A stretch of DNA of 64,000 nucleotides from Gp6-AA40 sp035492455. Its GTDB lineage: Bacteria; Acidobacteriota; Vicinamibacteria; Vicinamibacterales; UBA2999. The translations under genes and the position numbers were made by a program. Below the pieces are notes generated by a model. That model was given only the letters and a program-made list of their open reading frames with translations, ran no database searches and was not told the origin of the DNA. Shown here one piece after another: positions 41,881 through 51,119 of this stretch; position 1 is the first letter of the stretch; each line of letters starts with the position of its first letter. Location: NCBI GenBank assembly GCA_035492455.1, contig DATJJE010000070.1, positions 62,001-126,000 of the forward strand, in the 5' to 3' direction.

Positions 41881-42583
41881 CGTTCCCCCATCCTTCGGTC
41901 CGTATCAGTTCGTCCGGGACGCCGAGCTCCTTCAAGGTGGCCGCCGATTCGCTCACAAGCGACGGCGGCCCGCAGACAAAACACAAGGTCGTTTTTGCAT
42001 CGTGGAGAACGGCTTCGAAGTGGCTTCTGCCAATGCGCCCGCGTCTTCCGCCCCACGACGTATCCGCATCTCGCGTCACCGTCTGATGCAGCTCCAGTCG
42101 ACCCGCACGTTCGTGCGCACGTAGCTCGTCGACGAACGCGAACTCGTCGCTGCGGCGCGTGCTGTACAGGAGCGAAATCCTTTCCGCCGGATACCGACGC
42201 ATGACGTGATCGAGCATTGCGCGCACCGGCGCGATGCCGGTGCCGCCGGCCACGAACAACAGGCGCGACTGCTGCAGGGATGAAGGAAATGTGAAGGTAC
42301 CGATCGGGCCTTCGACGTCGACGAGCGCGCCTGGTGCCGCCCAGCCCAAGTCGCCCGACCCGCCTTCCATCGCGATCAGCAGCTCCAGTACGTGCGTTTC
42401 GACAGCGCGCTCGGGCGAGCAGGCAATGGAGAACGGCCGTCGCACGGCTGCACCGTGTGTGCCCACCATCACTGCCTGGCCGGGAAGAAAGTTGAAGGTG
42501 TGGCCGCTGAAGTCTATCGACAGCAGGCGCGAGCGCGCAGACGCATGATCAACGCGCGCGAGCGGCAGTGTCAGGAAGGTCAC
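41870..42583 (-). CDS. Ferredoxin-reductase-type FAD/NAD(P)H oxidoreductase
   Basis: This protein of about 237 residues has the FAD motif RRPFSIACS (R-x-x-S form), the nucleotide loop LFVAGGTGIAPVRAML, YSTRRSDEFAF and the C-terminal FVCGPPSLV. There is no Fe-S or globin domain, so it must pass electrons between NAD(P)H and a separate partner. I chose a GTG at 42583 (VTFLTLPLARVDH); the longer frame upstream overlaps the GGDEF gene and is Arg-rich out of family. It overlaps that gene's end by 35 bases. Confidence 0.8.
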   Translation of the reverse strand: MTFLTLPLARVDHASARSRLLSIDFSGHTFNFLPGQAVMVGTHGAAVRRPFSIACSPERAVETHVLELLIAMEGGSGDLGWAAPGALVDVEGPIGTFTFPSSLQQSRLLFVAGGTGIAPVRAMLDHVMRRYPAERISLLYSTRRSDEFAFVDELRAHERAGRLELHQTVTRDADTSWGGRRGRIGRSHFEAVLHDAKTTLCFVCGPPSLVSESAATLKELGVPDELIRTEGWGNVTG

Positions 42584-44459
42584 CGCCGCCAGTGTAACCC
42601 GCGGAACCCATCGCTTCCGCGCTGCGCAGCCGCGCGCGCGCCGCCTTGCGCTGGCTCTTGTCGCGGTACATGCGGCTGTCGGCTTTCGCAAGCAGCGTCT
42701 CGTAGCTGTCACCGTCGTGCGGGAAGACGGCCGCGCCGACACTGATCATCATCGGGATGCGGAGATCCGGCTGCACCTCGAGCTCCACGTTGTCGACCGC
42801 GTGCTGCAGCTCCTGACGCTTCGTTTCCGCCTCCTCCCGTCCGCAGCCGGACAGGACGACAATGAACTCGTCACCGGCGTAACGCACGCAGATATCGTAC
42901 GGGCGAATGGCCGTCCGCAGCACGGTCGCGACCTCGCGCAGCGCGCGGTCGCCGATGTGGTGGCCGAACGTATCGTTGATCTCCTTGAAGTCGTCGAGGT
43001 CCATGACCATCAGCGAGACTTCGGCGCCAAGACGATCGGCGCGCGCCAGCTCGCGCGACAGGTGCAGGAACATGAAACGCGTGTTCGGCAGTCCGGTGAG
43101 GGCATCCGTCAGCGAATCCTCCTGCGTCTGCTCGAATACCATCGAGTTGTGGATTACCGCGGCCGCCTGCTCGCACACGCGATCGAGGAGCCGCCGGTGA
43201 TCGTCACGGTAGAAGCTCGGCTCTACGTGGTAGACGGACAGCGTGCCGATGAAGCGATCGCCTACGATCAACGGACAGACGAGCGCCGATTGCAGCTTGG
43301 TTTGCTGTGCTGACGCCGCCGCTTCGAGCTCCGCGGCGGGACGTGCGTTCACCAGCGGCCGCCGGTTGCGGGCGACCCATCCACTCAACCCCTGGCCGTC
43401 GCGCACGGTGAGACCTTCAAGCGTCTCTGCATCAACCCCGGTCGCGAAACGGCAGCGCAGGCTGTCCGTCGCTTCGGTGTGAAGGAAGAGCGCGCACGAC
43501 GAGAACGGCACCAGCTCGCTGAGCTTGGAGCAAATAACGCCCATCGTGTCTGCAACTCCGAGGCTCGTTCCCATCGTCTGCGCGATCTGGTAGAGCGCGT
43601 AGATCTCGCGATGCGCCAGCGCGATGTCGTCGAACACCGAGGGCGCCGGCTCAGTGGGAATCGCGGTAACCGGTGTGGTGAGACGCGCCAGATCCAGTTG
43701 CTGCACTTCCGCACGCAGCTGCGGAAGGACGCGCACGAACGTTTCGACGATTTGTGGATCGAGCGCCTTGCCGGCTTCCTGTTGTAGCAGCGAGACTGCC
43801 CCTTCGATCGACATCGCCTGGTGGTACGGGCGCTCCGAAGTGAGTGCATCGAAGTAGTCGACGATCGACAGGACGCGTGCGCCGAGCGGGATGTCGCGGT
43901 CCCGTAAACCTGCCGGATAGCCGCGGCCGTCCCACCGTTCGTGATGGCTCAGAATGAGTGGCGCAACGGGATACGGGAATGGCACCGCGCTGATGATGCC
44001 GGCGCCCACCTGCGGATGAATCCGCACCTTCTGAAACTCCTCGGGCGTCAGCGGACCCGGCTTGGCGAGAATGTGCTCGGGAACCGCAAGCTTGCCGATG
44101 TCGTGCAGGAGCGCAGCGGTCTTGACGCCGCGGATCTCGTGCTCGCTCATGCCGATGGCGCGAGCGAGACCGACGGCATATACCTGTACGCGGCGAATGT
44201 GGTTGTGCGCCGTCTGGTCCTTCGCGTCAATCGCAAGCGCCAGCGCCTCAATTGTCGCCAGATGCAGCTCGGAGATTTGATTAGCACGTCGCGAGACACC
44301 GAAAGCGAAGTAGAAGGCCAGCAGCGCGATCGGAAGCAGCCAGAAGCCCGAAGACGTGAGCGCCCAGGAGCAAACGAGCGCGAGGCAGACCAATGCAACG
44401 GAGCCTGGTGTGCTCCAAAGCAGACGCACGAGCGTCTTCTGCATCGACCTCACGTTCAT
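42549..44459 (-). CDS. Cyclic-di-GMP enzyme with HD-GYP, GAF and GGDEF domains
   Basis: This 636-residue protein has an N-terminal membrane hairpin (residues 18-52), an HD-GYP phosphodiesterase domain (LLHDIGKLAVPE, HHERWDGRGYP), a GAF domain (about 270-440) and a C-terminal diguanylate cyclase with the active variant AGDEF (RYAGDEFIVV). It can in principle both make and break c-di-GMP, with GAF ligand binding setting the balance. HD-GYP before GAF-GGDEF is an uncommon order. The sigma-54 activator upstream on the same strand is 264 bases away. Confidence 0.92.
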   Translation of the reverse strand: MNVRSMQKTLVRLLWSTPGSVALVCLALVCSWALTSSGFWLLPIALLAFYFAFGVSRRANQISELHLATIEALALAIDAKDQTAHNHIRRVQVYAVGLARAIGMSEHEIRGVKTAALLHDIGKLAVPEHILAKPGPLTPEEFQKVRIHPQVGAGIISAVPFPYPVAPLILSHHERWDGRGYPAGLRDRDIPLGARVLSIVDYFDALTSERPYHQAMSIEGAVSLLQQEAGKALDPQIVETFVRVLPQLRAEVQQLDLARLTTPVTAIPTEPAPSVFDDIALAHREIYALYQIAQTMGTSLGVADTMGVICSKLSELVPFSSCALFLHTEATDSLRCRFATGVDAETLEGLTVRDGQGLSGWVARNRRPLVNARPAAELEAAASAQQTKLQSALVCPLIVGDRFIGTLSVYHVEPSFYRDDHRRLLDRVCEQAAAVIHNSMVFEQTQEDSLTDALTGLPNTRFMFLHLSRELARADRLGAEVSLMVMDLDDFKEINDTFGHHIGDRALREVATVLRTAIRPYDICVRYAGDEFIVVLSGCGREEAETKRQELQHAVDNVELEVQPDLRIPMMISVGAAVFPHDGDSYETLLAKADSRMYRDKSQRKAARARLRSAEAMGSAGYTGGGDLPDTAARAR

Positions 44460-44723
44460 TGACTGTACCGGAAAGGCTCGTCTGCAGGCGAGCTGGGGGA
44501 GGGAAGCTGCCTTAAGGGAGCCAAATTATCGTAACGCGTGCTCTCATGATGCTCCTCGGGTTCGACCCTGGACAGTCCACAGGCGCAAACCGTTTGCCGC
44601 ATCGCTGGATCAATGTGACCGAGGGCCATAAATCCGGGAGGGTGAGCGCGTTAGCACGTCGGAAGGGGTCAGGTCTGCCTCAACCCCGCGTCCCGATCGT
44701 GTGCCGAACCGCAACAGCGTGTT

Positions 44724-46082
44724 CTATTCGGGTGTTTTATTCCGGGACGTTCGGGTTTCCGGTTCCAGGTTGTACTCGACAATCTTCCTATAAAGCGTCC
44801 CGCGGCTGATTTCGAGCACGCGCGCCGCTTCTTTCTTGTTCCACGATACCGCATCGAGCACGCGAACGATGTGCGCGCGTTCGGCATCGCGCAGGGTCGG
44901 CAGACGCGGAGGACCGTCGGTAACCGGCATGGCCACGCCGGCGTGAAGGAATTCGATGTCGTTGTCGCGAATCACCCGTCCCGGAGCAGACAGCGCCGCG
45001 CGGGAGACGGTGCTTTCGAGCTCGCGGATGTTGCCTGGCCACGGATACGTGTGCAGCCGCGCCATGGCTTCGCTCGAGAGCGTCTTGGCATCCAGCGGTA
45101 GACCGTTGCTCGCGCAGTAACGCGCGAGGAACCGGTTTGCGAGCACGGGAATGTCAACGGGTCGTTCGCGCAGCGACGGCAGGCGAATCGAGAACGCATT
45201 GACGCGGTAATAAAGGTCTTCTCGGAACCGCGCGTCGCGTACGAACTGCTCGAGCGGACGATTCGTTGCGGAAATCAGCCGGAAATCCACGTGCAGCGAT
45301 TTCTGGCCACCAAGCCGTTCGAATCGCCGGTCTTCGAGCACGCGCAGGAGCTTCGCTTGCGCAACAAGCGAGAGGTCACCGATTTCATCGAGGAACAGCG
45401 TGCCGTGATCGGCGAGCTCGAGACGTCCCGGCTTGCGATCGTGAGCGCCGGTGAACGCGCCTTTCTCAAACCCGAAGATTTCTGATTCGAAGAGCGTGTC
45501 CGGCAAGGCTGCGCAGTTGACCGCCTGGAATCGCTCCGTCCCGCGGCGGCTCAACTCGTGAATCATCCGCGCGACCACTTCCTTGCCCGAGCCGGTCGGT
45601 CCGAGGATCAGCACCGCGATGTCCGACTTGGCTGCCGTGCGGATCCATTCGAAGACAATGAGCATCTTCTCGTCGCGGCCGATCATTTCGCGGAAGCGTT
45701 GCACCGAGGGGGCCTGATCTTCGGTGCTGATGGCGGCACGTCGTTCGAGGAAGGTGTCGAGCAGCGTCGCCGCATCTTCATCAATCGGGCGCGCGGCGCC
45801 GAAGCGTGGATGCGCGCCGGGGGACGATGGCATGCGGCGCGCAACTCCAAAGGCGACCAGCTCGTTGAGGCAGTTTTCTACGTCGAGTCGGAGCCGCCCG
45901 AAGGTCGACATCAGGGCTTCAACGTCGAAGCCCTCCTCTGGGCGCGCGCTGAGGAACCGCAGGAGGCCGGCGCGGAGCGGCGACTGTACGAGGTTGCGGA
46001 ACCGGGTGTCGAGATCAGACCCTTCCGTCGTCTTCGGCAGCGACGCTATCGCGCGCCGGGCGGCAAATGTCAGTTCATCCAC
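44724..46082 (-). CDS. Sigma-54-dependent activator with winged-helix-like N terminus
   Basis: This 452-residue protein has the AAA+ sigma-54 domain (LGPTGSGKEVV Walker A, GAFTGA, LFLDEIGDLS Walker B, REDLYYRV) and a C-terminal Fis helix-turn-helix (NKKEAARVLEISRGTLYRK). The first 110 residues resemble a degenerate MarR/winged-helix unit (RAGLLRFLSARPEEGFDVEA), not a receiver, PAS or GAF, so the input is unknown. It is divergent from the deoxyhypusine-synthase-like gene and upstream of the HD-GYP/GGDEF gene. Confidence 0.93.
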   Translation of the reverse strand: MDELTFAARRAIASLPKTTEGSDLDTRFRNLVQSPLRAGLLRFLSARPEEGFDVEALMSTFGRLRLDVENCLNELVAFGVARRMPSSPGAHPRFGAARPIDEDAATLLDTFLERRAAISTEDQAPSVQRFREMIGRDEKMLIVFEWIRTAAKSDIAVLILGPTGSGKEVVARMIHELSRRGTERFQAVNCAALPDTLFESEIFGFEKGAFTGAHDRKPGRLELADHGTLFLDEIGDLSLVAQAKLLRVLEDRRFERLGGQKSLHVDFRLISATNRPLEQFVRDARFREDLYYRVNAFSIRLPSLRERPVDIPVLANRFLARYCASNGLPLDAKTLSSEAMARLHTYPWPGNIRELESTVSRAALSAPGRVIRDNDIEFLHAGVAMPVTDGPPRLPTLRDAERAHIVRVLDAVSWNKKEAARVLEISRGTLYRKIVEYNLEPETRTSRNKTPE

Positions 46083-46275
46083 TGTGGTCTTGGGGCCCGC
46101 AGGGTACTGCGGCGGCTCGTCTGCTTATCGGTGCGTCTCGTTCTGAGCCACAGGGCGCAGCTCAAGAAAACGTGAAATTGGTCGTTTGTTAATCGCGACT
46201 GCGCACCGCAGCATCTGGTTTCGCGCGCGGCCGGTCTCAATATCGGAAAGGTGGGGGATACTAGCTTCACGCCGT

Positions 46276-47445
46276 ATGCCTCACCGCGCGCCCGGCTCCG
46301 TGGGCAAAACCCGACAGCAATACCTTTCAGGCAAGCCGATTCGCTACTACCGCCCGCGCGGCAGCGCCGACATCCGGCATCTGATTGACGAAGGGTTCCA
46401 GGCGTTCAACGCCGCGCGACTTGGCGAAGCGTGCCGCATCTTCGCGGACAAGATGTTGTTCCCCGAGCACGACACAACGATTGCGCTGACGATCGCCGGC
46501 GCGCTGACCCCGGCTGGCCTCGGCGGCTGCATCGTCGAGATGATGGAACGCGGGCTCATCGATTTCCTCATCAGTACGGGCGCGAACCTGTATCACGACC
46601 TCCATTACGCGTTGAATTTCACGCTGCATCGCGGGTCGCCGTTCGTTGACGACGTCGAGCTCTACGAAGAAGGCGTTATTCGCATCTACGACGTGCTCTT
46701 TCCGTCGAGTGTGTTGCTCGAAACCGATGCCTACATTCGCGACTTCCTGGTCCGCTCGGCAATGAACGGCCCGGTATCGACAGCGGAGTTCCACTACGCG
46801 CTGGGCCGTGATCTAATGGCTCGGCAGCCAGGCTGCGAGGCCTACTCGGTCGTGGCTGCCGCCGCCGCTACCGGCGTGCCGATCTATACCTCGTCGCCCG
46901 GCGACAGCTCGATCGGCATGAACATCGCCTACCACGAGCTGATGAACGACAGCCGCCTCATGATCGATCCGAACAAGGACGTGAATGAAGTCTGCGCATT
47001 CATCCTCGCAGGCAAGAAGAACGGCTGCGTAATCCTCGGCGGCGGTTCGCCAAAGAATTTCTATCTGCAGGGGCAGCCGACGTTGTGGGAGGTGTACGGG
47101 ATTCCGAAGGGCGGAAACGACTATTTCATTCAGCTGACAACCGATCAGGTGGTGTGGGGTGGTCTATCAGGTGCGACGCCTGCGGAAGCCGTTAGCTGGG
47201 GCAAGGTCAATCCGGGAGTTCTGCCCGACACGGTCGTCGCCTACTGCGATTCCACAATCGCCTTTCCGCTGTTTTGTGAATACGCGGTGGGTTCGAAGCA
47301 TGGCCGGCGTCCGCGTAAGGAGCTGATGCACAAACGCGACGCGCTGGTGGCGCAGCTGCGCTCCGAAGCAAAGAACGTCACGCGGACGCGTCCTGAGCCA
47401 GCGGAAATGACCGAGACGATGCCGGATCTGGAGAGGCATCGATAG
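46276..47445 (+). CDS. Deoxyhypusine synthase family protein
   Basis: This 389-residue protein matches deoxyhypusine synthase through the catalytic Lys site TPAEAVSWGKV (equivalent to Lys329 of the human enzyme), STGANLYHDLHYAL and GGGSPKNFYLQ in the NAD fold. Bacteria lack eIF5A, and related bacterial enzymes make homospermidine or modify other amines, so polyamine synthesis is the likeliest role. The ATG at 46276 is the most probable start; the frame upstream is Arg/Ser-rich. It is divergent from a sigma-54 activator. Confidence 0.88.
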   Translation: MPHRAPGSVGKTRQQYLSGKPIRYYRPRGSADIRHLIDEGFQAFNAARLGEACRIFADKMLFPEHDTTIALTIAGALTPAGLGGCIVEMMERGLIDFLISTGANLYHDLHYALNFTLHRGSPFVDDVELYEEGVIRIYDVLFPSSVLLETDAYIRDFLVRSAMNGPVSTAEFHYALGRDLMARQPGCEAYSVVAAAAATGVPIYTSSPGDSSIGMNIAYHELMNDSRLMIDPNKDVNEVCAFILAGKKNGCVILGGGSPKNFYLQGQPTLWEVYGIPKGGNDYFIQLTTDQVVWGGLSGATPAEAVSWGKVNPGVLPDTVVAYCDSTIAFPLFCEYAVGSKHGRRPRKELMHKRDALVAQLRSEAKNVTRTRPEPAEMTETMPDLERHR

Positions 47446-47450
47446 CGAAC

Positions 47451-47894
47451 ATGGGGACATTGGCTTCAGAGCTCGCGCCGCATGCCGACGGGCTGTTCGG
47501 CCATACGCGTGTCTACGTGGATGCGAATGTGCCGGCGGGACTCGTCACCTTCATGCGCGACGTGCTGCACTGGGACACATTGTTCGTCATCGAGCATCCC
47601 GATCTTCGACGCGCCCGCGACGGGGAGCACTACCGGCTTGCGCGGCAGCTCCGTCGCACATTGATTAGCTTCGACCGCGATTACCTTGACGACCGCAAGT
47701 TTCCGCCGGGCGAAAGCGGCGGCGTCATCATTCTCACGGCGCCCGAGGAGCGTGGTTACATCGCTCTGCTGAAGCGGCTCGACGCCGAAGTGTTTCAACG
47801 CTCGCTCAATATCTGTGCCTTGCCATTCGAAGGGCGCAAGGTTCATGTGCATGTGGACTGGGCGGGCGATACAATCCTCACCAAAGACGCGTGA
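47451..47894 (+). CDS. DUF5615/PIN-like protein
   Basis: This 147-residue protein resembles DUF5615 PIN-like proteins: YVDANVPAGLVTFMR with the first acid, DTLFVIEHPD, then RTLISFDRDYLDDRKFP and GGVIIL. Family members are often toxins paired with DUF433 antitoxins, but none is adjacent. It sits 5 bases after the deoxyhypusine-synthase-like gene and overlaps the ROK gene by 4 bases (GTGA). Toxin activity is only a possibility; the operon setting hints at a metabolic or RNA role. Confidence 0.75.
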   Translation: MGTLASELAPHADGLFGHTRVYVDANVPAGLVTFMRDVLHWDTLFVIEHPDLRRARDGEHYRLARQLRRTLISFDRDYLDDRKFPPGESGGVIILTAPEERGYIALLKRLDAEVFQRSLNICALPFEGRKVHVHVDWAGDTILTKDA

Positions 47895-48769
47895 TTCTCG
47901 GAGTCGAAATTCGCGAAGACGCAGTCGTCGCGGTCGCCGCCGATGATGGCGGCGGCATCATCGGGCGCGGCAGACACGAAGGCGCCAGCGGATCGTCCGC
48001 CGCCGATGCGGTGCGTGCGGCGCTTGGCGGCAGCAAAGCGACGTCCATCGGCATTGCCGTTCGCGACCCCTTGGAAGATGGCACTGCGGATGTCGTCGAT
48101 GCGATCGCTGCTGCCGCAGGCGGATCGGTGTCGCCACGTATTACCACGCGCGGTTGCGCCCTCGCTCTCGGCGAACACTGGCGCGGCGCTGCACAAGGCG
48201 CACGCCAGGTCGTGGCGCTCACCGCGGCGGACAGCGTGCACTCGGGCCTCATTCTCGACGGCGTGCCGTTCGAAGGGGCGCACGGTCTGGCGGGTGCCGC
48301 CGCGTATCTCGCGCTCAATCCAGTCGAGCGGGAGGACTATCGCCGTTTCGGATCGCTGCAGGCGGAAATTGGCGCGGCCGGCATCGTCCGCCGGCTCGTC
48401 TGGCGAATCAAATCGGGCGATCGTTCGCGCGTCCTCGACATGGCCGGTGGCGATATTGCCGCCATCCACGTGCATCAGATCTTCGAAGCCGCACGCAATG
48501 GCGACGGCGTGTCGATCTCCGTCGTACGTGACACCGCGCGCTACGTCGGTATGGCGATCGCGAACCTTGTCGTCGTCACCGATCCGAACATCGTTGTCGT
48601 TGGCGGCCTGATCGCCGACGCCGCGGACCAACTGCTGCAGCCCTCGCAGACGGAAGCGATCCGCCGGCTGCCGAAAACGATGGCGGATTCGCTGGCGGTT
48701 GTCGCCGCGGCGCTCGGTGACGACGGAGGTCCACTCGGCGCCGCACGCGCAGCGATGATCGGGGAATGA
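47891..48769 (+). CDS. ROK-family protein, kinase motifs degenerate
   Basis: This 292-residue protein has the ROK layout: SGLILDGVPFEGAHGLAG after the second phosphate loop, AGGDIAAIHVHQIFEAARNGD, and NLVVVTDPNIVVVGGLI at the end. The ATP loop DIGGTK is VEIREDA, the catalytic Asn-Asp is missing (TRGCALALGE where NDANAAALGE is expected), and there is no ROK zinc motif CxCGxxGC. Sugar kinase activity is doubtful. It is coupled to nagA by a 4-base overlap and probably binds an amino sugar or regulates that enzyme. Confidence 0.75.
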   Translation: MILGVEIREDAVVAVAADDGGGIIGRGRHEGASGSSAADAVRAALGGSKATSIGIAVRDPLEDGTADVVDAIAAAAGGSVSPRITTRGCALALGEHWRGAAQGARQVVALTAADSVHSGLILDGVPFEGAHGLAGAAAYLALNPVEREDYRRFGSLQAEIGAAGIVRRLVWRIKSGDRSRVLDMAGGDIAAIHVHQIFEAARNGDGVSISVVRDTARYVGMAIANLVVVTDPNIVVVGGLIADAADQLLQPSQTEAIRRLPKTMADSLAVVAAALGDDGGPLGAARAAMIGE

Positions 48770-49974
48770 TCGTCCTCGCCGGCGGCGACATCGTCCTGCC
48801 GGATCGCATCCTCAGCAACGCGTCGGTCATCATCGACGAGGGACGAATCGCGGCCATCGACCGGACGCGCGGAGCTCCTGCGGGCGCCCAAGTCGTCGAC
48901 GTCGCGAACAGCTACCTTGTCCCGGGTTTCATCGATGTTCACGTGCATGGCGTCGAGGGGCACGACGCGCTTGACGGCGTCGGTTCGATCGCGGCTATCG
49001 CCGAACGCCTTCCCCGCTACGGCGTCACCGCGTTTTGTCCGACGACCGTCGCGTGTCGACCACAGGAGCTCGCGGCCACCCTCGAGCAGATTGCTGCCGC
49101 CCGCGCGACGCCAGTCCGCGGTGCGTCACGCGTGCTGGCGGCGCATCTGGAAAGCAACTTCATCAATCCAGAATACAAAGGCGCGCAGCCTGCGGCCTGC
49201 CTCCGCGTCCCGAACGATCACCGGCGGGATGGCCACTACAGCGGCCGCGACATTCTGGATGTGATCGAATCGAGAGCTGCCGATGTCGGCATCATCACCG
49301 TCGCTCCCGAGATCGAGGGTGTTCTCGACCTGATTCCGAGGCTGGTGCGTGCCGGTCATCGCGTGTCGCTGGGTCACTCAGGCGCCGATTTCGATCAAGC
49401 GGTCGCCGCGATCGATGCCGGCGCGCGTCATGCGACGCATCTGTTCAACCGCATGACGCCGATTACGCATCGTGCGCCTGGACTCGCCGGGGCCGTGCTA
49501 TCGCACGCGGAGGTGCAGGCAGAACTCATTTGCGACGGCTTTCACGTTCATCCCGCGATGAGCCGTGTGGCCATTGCCGCCAAGGGCGTAGACGGCGTAA
49601 TGGCGATCACCGACGGCACAGGGGGCTCGGGACTTGCGCCCGGTGCAATCGCGCGGCTTGGCGGCCGCTCGATTCGTGTTTCGGATCAGGCGGCGCTGCT
49701 TGACGACGGCACCCTGGCCGGGAGCACGCTGACGATGGACCGTGCGTTTAGAAACGTCGTCACGATGTTCGGGGCATCAATCACCGATGCGGCGATCATG
49801 TGCTCGACAACGCCGGCACGGGCGCTTGGCCTGACCAGGTTCGGTGTCCTCGCCGAGGGCAATGTCGCTGATCTTGTTGTGCTGGACCGCGGCTTCGGTG
49901 TGTCGCGAACGTTCATCGACGGCGAAGAGGTGTACCGCAGCAGCGCGGACCCTCTGCGCCCGCGAGGGCGTTAG
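48766..49974 (+). CDS. nagA: N-acetylglucosamine-6-phosphate deacetylase
   Basis: This 402-residue amidohydrolase has FIDVHVHGVEGHD, HLESNFINPEYKGA (the metal Glu of the usual HLEGPF block retained), LGHSGA, HLFNRMTP, ICDGFHVHP and the catalytic Asp in AITDGTG. It removes acetate from GlcNAc-6-phosphate from cell-wall or chitin sugars. It is coupled to a degenerate ROK gene; no nagB follows in the window. Its last 4 bases overlap the convergent queC gene. Confidence 0.94.
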   Translation: MIVLAGGDIVLPDRILSNASVIIDEGRIAAIDRTRGAPAGAQVVDVANSYLVPGFIDVHVHGVEGHDALDGVGSIAAIAERLPRYGVTAFCPTTVACRPQELAATLEQIAAARATPVRGASRVLAAHLESNFINPEYKGAQPAACLRVPNDHRRDGHYSGRDILDVIESRAADVGIITVAPEIEGVLDLIPRLVRAGHRVSLGHSGADFDQAVAAIDAGARHATHLFNRMTPITHRAPGLAGAVLSHAEVQAELICDGFHVHPAMSRVAIAAKGVDGVMAITDGTGGSGLAPGAIARLGGRSIRVSDQAALLDDGTLAGSTLTMDRAFRNVVTMFGASITDAAIMCSTTPARALGLTRFGVLAEGNVADLVVLDRGFGVSRTFIDGEEVYRSSADPLRPRGR

Positions 49975-50696
49975 CGGATCGGTTGAACCGCGTAGCGGGT
50001 CCTGTCCTCTACGCCCGCCTCGTTGAACGCATCACGCCGCTCGCGGCACTTGCTGCAAACGCCACAGTGTTCAATGTCCGGAGCTTGCCCGCCCAACAAG
50101 CGCTGGCTCGTCGTGTCGCGACGCGACGCCGCGCGGCGAAGGTGCGGATTCATGCACGAGAGCGTCAGCTCCAACGGAACGCCGAGTTCGACACCGAGTT
50201 TGATGACGTCAGACTTTTCCTTGTCAGCAAACGGTGCGTCGATGTGGATGTCATGAGCGAGGCCGAGGCTGAGCGCCCTGGCCATCGACGCGAAGAACTC
50301 GGGCGTTGCATCGGGGAATGGGTTCCCGACGAGCGGCCCGAGCGCGATGCGACCGATCTGATGCTGCGCGCAATAGATGGATGCTTTCGTCAGCAGAATG
50401 ACGTTGCGACCCGTCAGGTAGACGTCTTCATCAGGCGTATCGAACGCCGGCGGCTCGCCGCGAAGTGCCCAATGCGTAGCGGGGTACAGATCGCGGACAG
50501 TAAACGTCAGCCGCGCGAGCGGCGCGAGCGATTTGAACGACGGCGTTGCGAGCAGCCGTTCAAGAGCCGAGAGCTCCCGCTGTTCCCACGCCAATCCCGT
50601 GCGGACGTAGATGGGATGTACGCGACCGCGACACGCCTCGTAAGCGGCGAGCACCGCGCTGTCCAGACCTGCCGAAAGGAGAACCGCCGTCTCCAC
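49971..50696 (-). CDS. queC: 7-cyano-7-deazaguanine synthase (QueC), with a basic insertion at the zinc site
   Basis: This 241-residue ATP-pyrophosphatase has LLSAGLDSAVLA (usual SGGLDS, here SAGLDS) and a zinc site starting at LSCMNP and closing with HCGVCSKCRERRDAF. Between the first zinc Cys and the CGxCxxC block is a basic insertion of about 20 residues (HLRRAASRRDTTSQRLLGG) not usual in QueC. It makes preQ0 for queuosine. It is divergent from queD, 18 bases apart. Confidence 0.88.
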   Translation of the reverse strand: METAVLLSAGLDSAVLAAYEACRGRVHPIYVRTGLAWEQRELSALERLLATPSFKSLAPLARLTFTVRDLYPATHWALRGEPPAFDTPDEDVYLTGRNVILLTKASIYCAQHQIGRIALGPLVGNPFPDATPEFFASMARALSLGLAHDIHIDAPFADKEKSDVIKLGVELGVPLELTLSCMNPHLRRAASRRDTTSQRLLGGQAPDIEHCGVCSKCRERRDAFNEAGVEDRTRYAVQPIR

Positions 50697-50714
50697 GGGG
50701 TAACATTATTCGTC

Positions 50715-51119
50715 ATGTACTCCGTCACGAAACGAATCGACTTCTGCTACGGCCACCGCCTTCTCGACTACGACGGCATCTGCAAACACCCGCACGGTCA
50801 CAATGCCGTCGCTGAAATCGAGGTGCGAACCGACGCGCTCGACGTGCGCAACATGGTGGTCGATTTCAGCGATATCAAGCGTCTCGTGAAGGGCTGGATC
50901 GACCGCGAGCTCGATCACAAGATGATCCTTCGGCAGGACGATCCCCTGGTGAAGCCGCTGCAGTCGCTCGGCGAGCCAATCTTCATTCTCGACAGCAATC
51001 CGACCGTCGAGCGCATTGCACGCCTGATCTATGAGATGTCGCGCGAGCAGGGGCTGCCGGTCGTTCGCGTCACCGTCTGGGAGACGCCTACGTCGTGGGC
51101 CACCTACACCGGCGCCTGA
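50715..51119 (+). CDS. queD: 6-carboxy-5,6,7,8-tetrahydropterin synthase
   Basis: This 134-residue protein has the zinc triad in FCYGHRLLDY (first His) and KHPHGHN (the other two), and the catalytic Cys in GICKH. LDHKMIL and the C-terminal Glu in VWETPTS are also conserved. It converts dihydroneopterin triphosphate to carboxytetrahydropterin, upstream of QueE and QueC. It overlaps the HAD gene that follows by 25 bases. Confidence 0.93.
   Translation: MYSVTKRIDFCYGHRLLDYDGICKHPHGHNAVAEIEVRTDALDVRNMVVDFSDIKRLVKGWIDRELDHKMILRQDDPLVKPLQSLGEPIFILDSNPTVERIARLIYEMSREQGLPVVRVTVWETPTSWATYTGA

Noticed and set aside
44561..44600. GGTTCGACCCTGG, tRNA T-loop-like
   Set aside because: No acceptor or anticodon stems can be formed around it, so it is not a tRNA gene.
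44661..44690. GGGGTCAGGTCT sequence resembling part of some REP/IS200-associated ends
   Set aside because: Only one short copy without a transposase or inverted partner; too little to call a mobile element.
44546..44809. Possible 87-codon gene starting MMLLGFDPGQSTGA
   Set aside because: It resembles a RuvC-like start by chance only, has no further motif, and overlaps the 3' end of the sigma-54 activator gene.
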